Of a stretch of 64,000 bases of DNA, positions 59,494-64,000 are shown in pieces. The position numbers were made by a program, and so were the translations under genes. The DNA is taken from NCBI RefSeq assembly GCF_003702045.1, contig NZ_RBTP01000048.1, forward strand, positions 248,001 through 312,000, written 5' to 3'. The notes below the pieces were generated by a model that saw only the letters and a program-made list of their open reading frames with translations, was not told where the DNA came from and did not search any database. The number at the start of each line of letters is the position of its first letter. Position 1 is the stretch's first letter. Source of the DNA: Pseudomonas viridiflava (GTDB taxonomy: Bacteria > Pseudomonadota > Gammaproteobacteria > Pseudomonadales > Pseudomonadaceae).

Positions 59494-60254
59494 ACATCGC
59501 TCCCGTTCTTGACGTCTGCCGCACGCGGATGCGCCGAAAACAGTGTCAGCAGCCGTTCCGGTGTCAGCGCTGTCTGCGCGGGTTCATCGAACAATACCCG
59601 GCGATTGAGCCCGGTCACCTGATCGGCAAGCCGTTTCACCGCTTCCAGGTCATGCTCGATCCACAGCACCGTAATACTGGCCCTGCGCCAGTCGCCCAGC
59701 AGGCGTTCGAAGACCTGAATACCCGCTTCGTCCAGCGCGGACATGGGTTCATCGAGCACCAGCAACTGCGGGGCCGGGATGAGGCCCTGAGCGAGCAGCA
59801 CGCGTTGGCGTTCGCCACCGGACAGCGCGCCCATGCGGCGTTTGCGCTTGTCCTGCATGCCGACCCGCTCCAGGGCTTCGCCGATGGCCGCAGCGTAGTG
59901 TTTCGACAGGCCAAGAAAAGCAGGGCGGCGCTGGCACATGGCGGCCATGAAGTCATCGACGGTCATCGGCAGGCCTCGGTCGAACTCCAGCGCCTGTGGC
60001 ACGTAGCCAATCAGGCCGGGCGAACCGGGCCATTGCAGGCTGAGCTGCCCCTGATGGGGTGTCTGGCCAAGCAGGGTCTTGATCAGCGAACTCTTGCCAC
60101 CGCCATTGGGGCCGACCAGCGCATGCACGCTACCCGCCCGAACGTTAAAGCAGATGTGATCAAGGATCGTGGTACGGCCCAGCGTCAGGCTCACGTCGCT
60201 GAATTCAATGCCAGGCCCCTGGCGAGTGATCTCAAGGTTTTGCGCCACCGTCAT
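59490..60254 (-). CDS. fpvD: Iron ABC transporter ATPase FpvD
   Basis: A 254-residue ABC ATPase. Walker A GPNGGGKSSLIKTLLGQ (near residue 48), Q-loop GYVPQALEFD, signature [15 protein letters not shown], Walker B LLVLDEPMSALDE, switch His in WIEHDLEAVK. Overlaps fpvC and fpvE by ATGA at each end. Confidence 0.92.
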   Translation of the reverse strand: MTVAQNLEITRQGPGIEFSDVSLTLGRTTILDHICFNVRAGSVHALVGPNGGGKSSLIKTLLGQTPHQGQLSLQWPGSPGLIGYVPQALEFDRGLPMTVDDFMAAMCQRRPAFLGLSKHYAAAIGEALERVGMQDKRKRRMGALSGGERQRVLLAQGLIPAPQLLVLDEPMSALDEAGIQVFERLLGDWRRASITVLWIEHDLEAVKRLADQVTGLNRRVLFDEPAQTALTPERLLTLFSAHPRAADVKNGSDV

Positions 60255-61183
60255 GCGCCTGCCTCCTGAATCGCCCGGACCACCGTGTCGAGGTTGCCGG
60301 CCATTTCCTTTTCGTACTTGTCGGCGCTGTATTCGCCGTAGGAGATGTGCGACAGCGGGTACAGCTTGACCCCGGATTCACGCTGGATGGTTTCAACGTA
60401 GGTGGACGGGAAATCCATTTCCGAGAAAATCACCTTCACGTCCAGCTCGCGCAATTGATCGATGGTTTTTTTTAGTTGGCTCGGGCTTGGTTCGATGCCG
60501 TGGGCCGGTTCAACCACGGCCGTCACTTCCAGGCCGAATTCACGCAGCAGGTAATCATAGGCGGCATGCACCGTGGCCACACGCAGGTCCGCGTTGGGGG
60601 CCTTGGTCAGCTTGGCCAAGGCATCGGCACGCATCTGCCGCAGGCGCTTGCCGTAGGCCCGAGCGTTGGCGGTGTAGGTCTTGGCGTTGTCCGGGTCCAG
60701 CTTGCCCAGTTCGCGGGCGATGTTGTTGACCTGCGCGATGGACGCACTGATCGACAGAAAGGTGTGCGGGTTGACCACTTTGCCCGCGCCCCGTGCTGCG
60801 ACACCGGTGGCGGCCAGCAGCGGCACATCGGCGTTGGCTTCGATGGTGTTGATGTCCGGTTTTTCGCTGGCGGCAATCATGCGGTCGGCAAAATCGTCAT
60901 GGCCGACGCCATTGAGCACGACCACGTCCAGCGAGCCGATACGCTTGATGTCCTCGGCGCGGGGCTCGTAGGCGTGCGGATTGAAGCCCGCCGGGATCAG
61001 CGGCACGACTTCGGCCTTGTCGCCGACGATATTGGCCACGTAGCTGTAATACGGGTGCAGCGTAATGCCAATGCGCAGGCGCTTGGCCGGATCGGCAGCG
61101 TGGCTCAGCGGCGTCATCAGCGTGGCACACAGGCCGATCAGCAGAACACGCAGCAAGGGACGACGTTTGAAGAAAATAGGCAT
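60251..61183 (-). CDS. fpvC: Periplasmic iron-binding protein FpvC
   Basis: A 310-residue cluster A-I (ZnuA/TroA-like) binding protein. Signal peptide ends LSHA-ADPAKR. Metal-ligand histidines are seen in GFNPHAYEPRAED, KVVNPHTFLSIS and EPAHGIEPSPSQL, and an acidic residue in FSEMDFPS. The ATG at 61183 gives MPIFFKRRPLL; the longer frame to 61255 overlaps fpvK and has no family support. Expected to receive iron reduced and released from pyoverdine and pass it to FpvDE. Confidence 0.9.
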   Translation of the reverse strand: MPIFFKRRPLLRVLLIGLCATLMTPLSHAADPAKRLRIGITLHPYYSYVANIVGDKAEVVPLIPAGFNPHAYEPRAEDIKRIGSLDVVVLNGVGHDDFADRMIAASEKPDINTIEANADVPLLAATGVAARGAGKVVNPHTFLSISASIAQVNNIARELGKLDPDNAKTYTANARAYGKRLRQMRADALAKLTKAPNADLRVATVHAAYDYLLREFGLEVTAVVEPAHGIEPSPSQLKKTIDQLRELDVKVIFSEMDFPSTYVETIQRESGVKLYPLSHISYGEYSADKYEKEMAGNLDTVVRAIQEAGA

Positions 61184-61208
61184 GGGCGAGCGGTCTTCTC
61201 GGGTGATT

Positions 61209-61778
61209 TCAGTGCTGATGCTGGCGAGTGACACCCGCATCGAATTGCGCGACAACCTGCTGCCAGCCTGCGCCGATCAGGGTCGTGTCGCTGAGGTCGG
61301 CTGGTGCAACTGTGGCCTTGCGGTTGATCCAGATATCAGCCTGAGCGTCAGGCGACGAGCCGACCCGCATCAGGAACGAGCCCGCAACGGTCGGCGCCTG
61401 GCTCAGACCCAGATAGGACTGCTCCAGCATCTGCCACGCATGGCTGCCACGGCTGACCGAACTGGCGTCCTCGGCGAACGGCGCAAAGCCTTCCTCGCCC
61501 AATTGCTGCGGCGTGACCGGCGTCGACTGTTCCTGAGTCAGCAGGCGGATTTCATCCAGCGTCACGCGCAGGTCGGCGTAGATGCCCTGTTCGGCGGCAG
61601 TCAGGTCGCGGCGGGCATCGAGCTGATGACTGGCCACGCGATGGTCGTCCTGACGCTCGCCATGCAGGCTGACCACGCCAGCGGCGGCTGCCAGAATCAG
61701 CAGGCACAGCAGCAGAACGTAAAGGGTTTCGTGCCCTGCACCGGCCGGGCGCACGATCTGTCGGGTCGGTGCGCTCAT
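61209..61778 (-). CDS. fpvK: Inner-membrane protein FpvK
   Basis: A 189-residue protein with one membrane helix near residues 18-38 (TLYVLLLCLLILAAAAGVVS) and a mainly helical periplasmic part. It corresponds by place and size to P. aeruginosa FpvK (PA2406), one of the proteins that assists the FpvG reductase. Overlaps fpvJ by ATGA. There is no catalytic motif. Confidence 0.8.
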   Translation of the reverse strand: MSAPTRQIVRPAGAGHETLYVLLLCLLILAAAAGVVSLHGERQDDHRVASHQLDARRDLTAAEQGIYADLRVTLDEIRLLTQEQSTPVTPQQLGEEGFAPFAEDASSVSRGSHAWQMLEQSYLGLSQAPTVAGSFLMRVGSSPDAQADIWINRKATVAPADLSDTTLIGAGWQQVVAQFDAGVTRQHQH

Positions 61779-62113
61779 GGGGCGGCGATGTCCGCTTGGT
61801 CGATTTCCACGACATGGCCGGGACCGGCATCGAACAATACGTAGAACTCCGAAGCGGGGCGTTTGAACGTGACGGTCGAGTCCTCACCCAGCTTGCCGGG
61901 CACCAGAATGGTTTCGTCGTAGCCGATCACGTCCAGCGTCACGCCCGGCGCGCCGCTGCCATCGGAGAAACCGCCGGTGCACCGGATCTGTTCGTTGTCG
62001 ATCTGTTTGCACTCACACATCGGGTTGTGCGCCAAGGCCGGTACGCTCAGGCCCAGGCCGATCAGGCAGAACGCGGCGGCCGTCAGCCGCCGCAGTGAGA
62101 AGCGAGCATTCAT
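61775..62113 (-). CDS. fpvJ: Periplasmic protein FpvJ
   Basis: A 112-residue protein: signal peptide ending VPALA-HNPMCECK, then a small domain with Cys at about 33, 35 and 45 (CECK...RCTGGFSDGSG). AAGGAG 7 bases before the ATG. It overlaps fpvH and fpvK by 4 bases each. In P. aeruginosa FpvJ is an accessory component of the FpvG iron-reduction complex; its exact role is unclear. Confidence 0.82.
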   Translation of the reverse strand: MNARFSLRRLTAAAFCLIGLGLSVPALAHNPMCECKQIDNEQIRCTGGFSDGSGAPGVTLDVIGYDETILVPGKLGEDSTVTFKRPASEFYVLFDAGPGHVVEIDQADIAAP

Positions 62114-62652
62114 GGTTTGGCTCCTTGTTTTTTCAGCCAGGCCACAGTGGCGGGCGAGGCTTGTTGCAGGGGAATGGACGTCTGGTGCACGGAACCGTCC
62201 CAGCCTTCCATCGTGATCCACAGTTCCGAATCGGAAGGAGTGGTTTCCGGAATTTGCATGAAGGCGCTCATGCGATAGCCGCCGCCGAAGAAAATCACGC
62301 CAGCGGTGCGCAGGCTGCGTGGCTTGCCGATGCGCAGGTAGGTCGCCTTGACCCGGTCGATACAGTCCGAACACAGCGCCGCATTGAAACTTTTCATGTA
62401 CCCCGACGGGCCGGACAGGCGCGGCGCTTCGTTGCGGTCTTCGGCCAGACGCAAGCTCCAAGGGCCGACGTTGAGCTCACCGACGTCCCGCTGGCCCAGG
62501 CCTTGATCGCCCCGATCCAGCGCGTTGTCTGCGAAATACTTAGGCATGAAACCGAGCGGAATCAGGATCAACAGCACGTTGATGTGGAAACGCCATTTGT
62601 GCCAGAAACGGCTCAGTGACGAAGCGGGGTGTGCAACGGCGGCCTTGCTCAC
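62110..62652 (-). CDS. fpvH: Inner-membrane protein FpvH
   Basis: A 180-residue protein with one N-terminal membrane helix (FHINVLLILIPLGFMPKYFA) and a periplasmic domain with the pair CSDC (near residue 95) that could bind metal or form a disulfide. Overlaps fpvG and fpvJ by ATGA. Same place as P. aeruginosa FpvH, part of the reductase complex. Confidence 0.82.
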   Translation of the reverse strand: MSKAAVAHPASSLSRFWHKWRFHINVLLILIPLGFMPKYFADNALDRGDQGLGQRDVGELNVGPWSLRLAEDRNEAPRLSGPSGYMKSFNAALCSDCIDRVKATYLRIGKPRSLRTAGVIFFGGGYRMSAFMQIPETTPSDSELWITMEGWDGSVHQTSIPLQQASPATVAWLKKQGAKP

Positions 62653-63860
62653 AGGGTGTTCTCCGGGGTGCCGGTCGCCAGCGGCGGCCTTGGGGGTTGC
62701 CGGGTGAAGGTCGGCTGGATTTTGCCCTCGCGCTTCAACGCGTTAAGGGTCGCCAGTGCGGTGCGTTTACTCCAGATCAGCAGGCCGCTGAGCACCATCA
62801 TGCTCAGTACCAGGCCGAAGAACGCCCAGATCAGCTTGATCCAGATGCCGCCGAAGTCGCCGGTGTGCAGCGGGCGCATGGACTCGGTCACGAACTCCAG
62901 CTTGTTGCGGTCGGACAACAGGTGCGAGGCGGCGATTTCACCGCTGTACGGGTTGATTTCAGCGGTCTGGTACATCAGCGGATACCAGCTGCGTCCGCCG
63001 ACCTGCATGTTGCTGTAGGCGTTGAACGGCGGCGTGATGAAGCTGGCTTCCAGGCCTGGAATCCGCTCCTTGGCGATTTCCACGGCTTTTTCCAGGCTGA
63101 TGGTCGGCGCCGGGCTGCCATCGGCGGTCAGCGGCACGGCGCTGTGCGGGATGATCGACGCCACCTGAGAGCGGCTGGAAATGCTGATCTGGTTGTCGCC
63201 CAGGATCGCCTGAATCAGGAACCAGGTGCCGGTGATGGAAATGACCGCGATGAACCAGATCGACCAGACGCCACTGAGCCGGTGCAGGTCGCCCCAGAAA
63301 ATCCGTGGGCCCTGGCTGAAGCGCAGCGGCTTGAAAAAGCCTTTCCAGAATTTCTTGTAGACCACCAGCCCGGTCACCAGCGAGGCCAGCAGCGGCAGGC
63401 CGAGAATTGACACCAGATACCAGCCCCACGAATAGCCATTGGTGAACGGCACCAGCCACCAACCGTGCAGGGCGCGGGTGAAACGGCGGAAGTCGAACGA
63501 CGGCGTCAGGCCCTGAATCACCCCGGTGTAGGGGTTGACGTAGGCTGGCACCGAGCGACCGTCGGGGTAGGTCACGAACACGCTGAGGGCAAAATAGTCG
63601 CCGTCCGGTTGCATGATCGTGCCGACGATCAGGTCCGGCTCGTTGCGTTCGATGGTGGCGCGAATTTGCTCGAAGCTCATCCGCTCGGCCGTGTCCGACG
63701 GCGGGTTATCACGTATTTCCGGCATCGCCAGCCACATGATTTCCTTGCTGACCACGGCCAGCGTGCCGGTCACGCAGACGATCAGCACGAAAAACCAGAT
63801 GGGCAGGGCCAGCCAGCTGTGGACGAGAAACCAGATTTTCGAGCGGGATTTCTTCGACAT
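62649..63860 (-). CDS. fpvG: Inner-membrane ferripyoverdine reductase FpvG (PepSY)
   Basis: A 403-residue membrane protein of the PepSY-associated TM family with four membrane helices (near residues 10-35, 140-165, 190-215 and 340-365). Histidines such as LHGWWL and GDLHRLSGVWSIWF may hold haem. In P. aeruginosa FpvG reduces Fe(III) in pyoverdine so that it is released in the periplasm. I chose the ATG at 63860 (MSKKSRSKIWFLVHSWLALP), the family-like start; longer starts to 63929 are possible, and no ribosome site is strong. First gene of the eight-gene fpv operon. Confidence 0.88.
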   Translation of the reverse strand: MSKKSRSKIWFLVHSWLALPIWFFVLIVCVTGTLAVVSKEIMWLAMPEIRDNPPSDTAERMSFEQIRATIERNEPDLIVGTIMQPDGDYFALSVFVTYPDGRSVPAYVNPYTGVIQGLTPSFDFRRFTRALHGWWLVPFTNGYSWGWYLVSILGLPLLASLVTGLVVYKKFWKGFFKPLRFSQGPRIFWGDLHRLSGVWSIWFIAVISITGTWFLIQAILGDNQISISSRSQVASIIPHSAVPLTADGSPAPTISLEKAVEIAKERIPGLEASFITPPFNAYSNMQVGGRSWYPLMYQTAEINPYSGEIAASHLLSDRNKLEFVTESMRPLHTGDFGGIWIKLIWAFFGLVLSMMVLSGLLIWSKRTALATLNALKREGKIQPTFTRQPPRPPLATGTPENTL

Positions 63861-64000
63861 GGGTAAACGGTCTCGATTCACGGTGTGGAGCGGCCTTCGG
63901 GCAGGCATGGGCTCTCTGTGGGGCAACATCTGAAAAACGGGCGCGGTTCTACCGACAGACCCTGCATCCAGTTAAAGACGAATGAGAATACGAAAGATGT
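63861..64000. promoter_or_regulatory. Upstream region of the fpv operon (window end)
   Basis: 140 bases with no gene. It must hold the fpvG promoter. I see no clear iron-starvation box within it; AATGAGAATA (63981-63990) resembles half a Fur box. The region may continue beyond the window. Confidence 0.35.

Noticed and set aside
58033..59622. A 529-codon plus-strand frame over fpvE and fpvF
   Set aside because: Antisense shadow rich in Gln/His/Arg, typical of reversed membrane-protein codons.

Overview
The window comes from a fluorescent, plant-associated Pseudomonas of the P. syringae type. Three things point there: a complete pyoverdine chromophore locus (PvdS sigma factor, 4339-residue PvdL, PvdH, MbtH and the FpvGHJKCDEF uptake operon), a core gene order matching other pseudomonads (mfd/gap, sthA-glpQ-PilZ-lolCDE, mlaA-PilZ-rssB-STAS-tal), and a HrpL-type 'hrp box' in front of a chaperone/effector-like gene pair, a signature of plant-pathogenic pseudomonads.

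Layout. 1-8.3 kb: 3' truncated SNF2/SWIM helicase, a CsiV-like protein, mfd, and divergent gap. 8.4-12.8 kb: an MFS permease, a stand-alone histidine kinase, a small Cys/His protein and a citrate-type MFS symporter, lying where P. aeruginosa carries the nqr genes. 13.2-21.6 kb: an ApbE-like flavin transferase left without nqr, sthA, glpQ, a PilZ protein, the LolCDE lipoprotein-release transporter, queF. 21.6-26.8 kb: DUF4404 protein, HAD-like hydrolase, mlaA, PilZ protein, rssB with a STAS partner, tal. 26.8-33.8 kb: an accessory block between tal and dusA holding a small kinase, a Fur-box TonB receptor, a secreted M20 peptidase, a LexA-controlled UmuD-like protein with an altered catalytic lysine, and the hrp-box chaperone/effector pair. 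33.8-40.8 kb: dusA, a universal stress protein, a four-gene overlapping two-component operon, and a SnoaL-like exported protein. 40.8-64 kb: the pyoverdine region.

How the parts work together. The iron part is a textbook cascade: a strong Fur box precedes pvdS; PvdS should then read three TAAAT/TAATT-N16-CGT iron-starvation boxes in front of pvdG-pvdL, pvdH and mbtH. PvdH makes diaminobutyrate, MbtH assists adenylation domains, PvdL assembles acyl-Glu-D-Tyr-Dab, and the eight overlapping fpv genes remove iron from ferripyoverdine in the periplasm and import it. The most interesting accessory feature is the hrp-box chaperone/effector operon at 32.0-33.5 kb. Its second protein shows N-terminal type III export features and a Cys-His-Asp arrangement like transglutaminase/papain-fold effectors; I do not recognise it as a named Hop family. 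It sits directly downstream of an SOS-box umuD/rulA-like gene that has no umuC/rulB, which recalls the rulAB integration hot spot of P. syringae.
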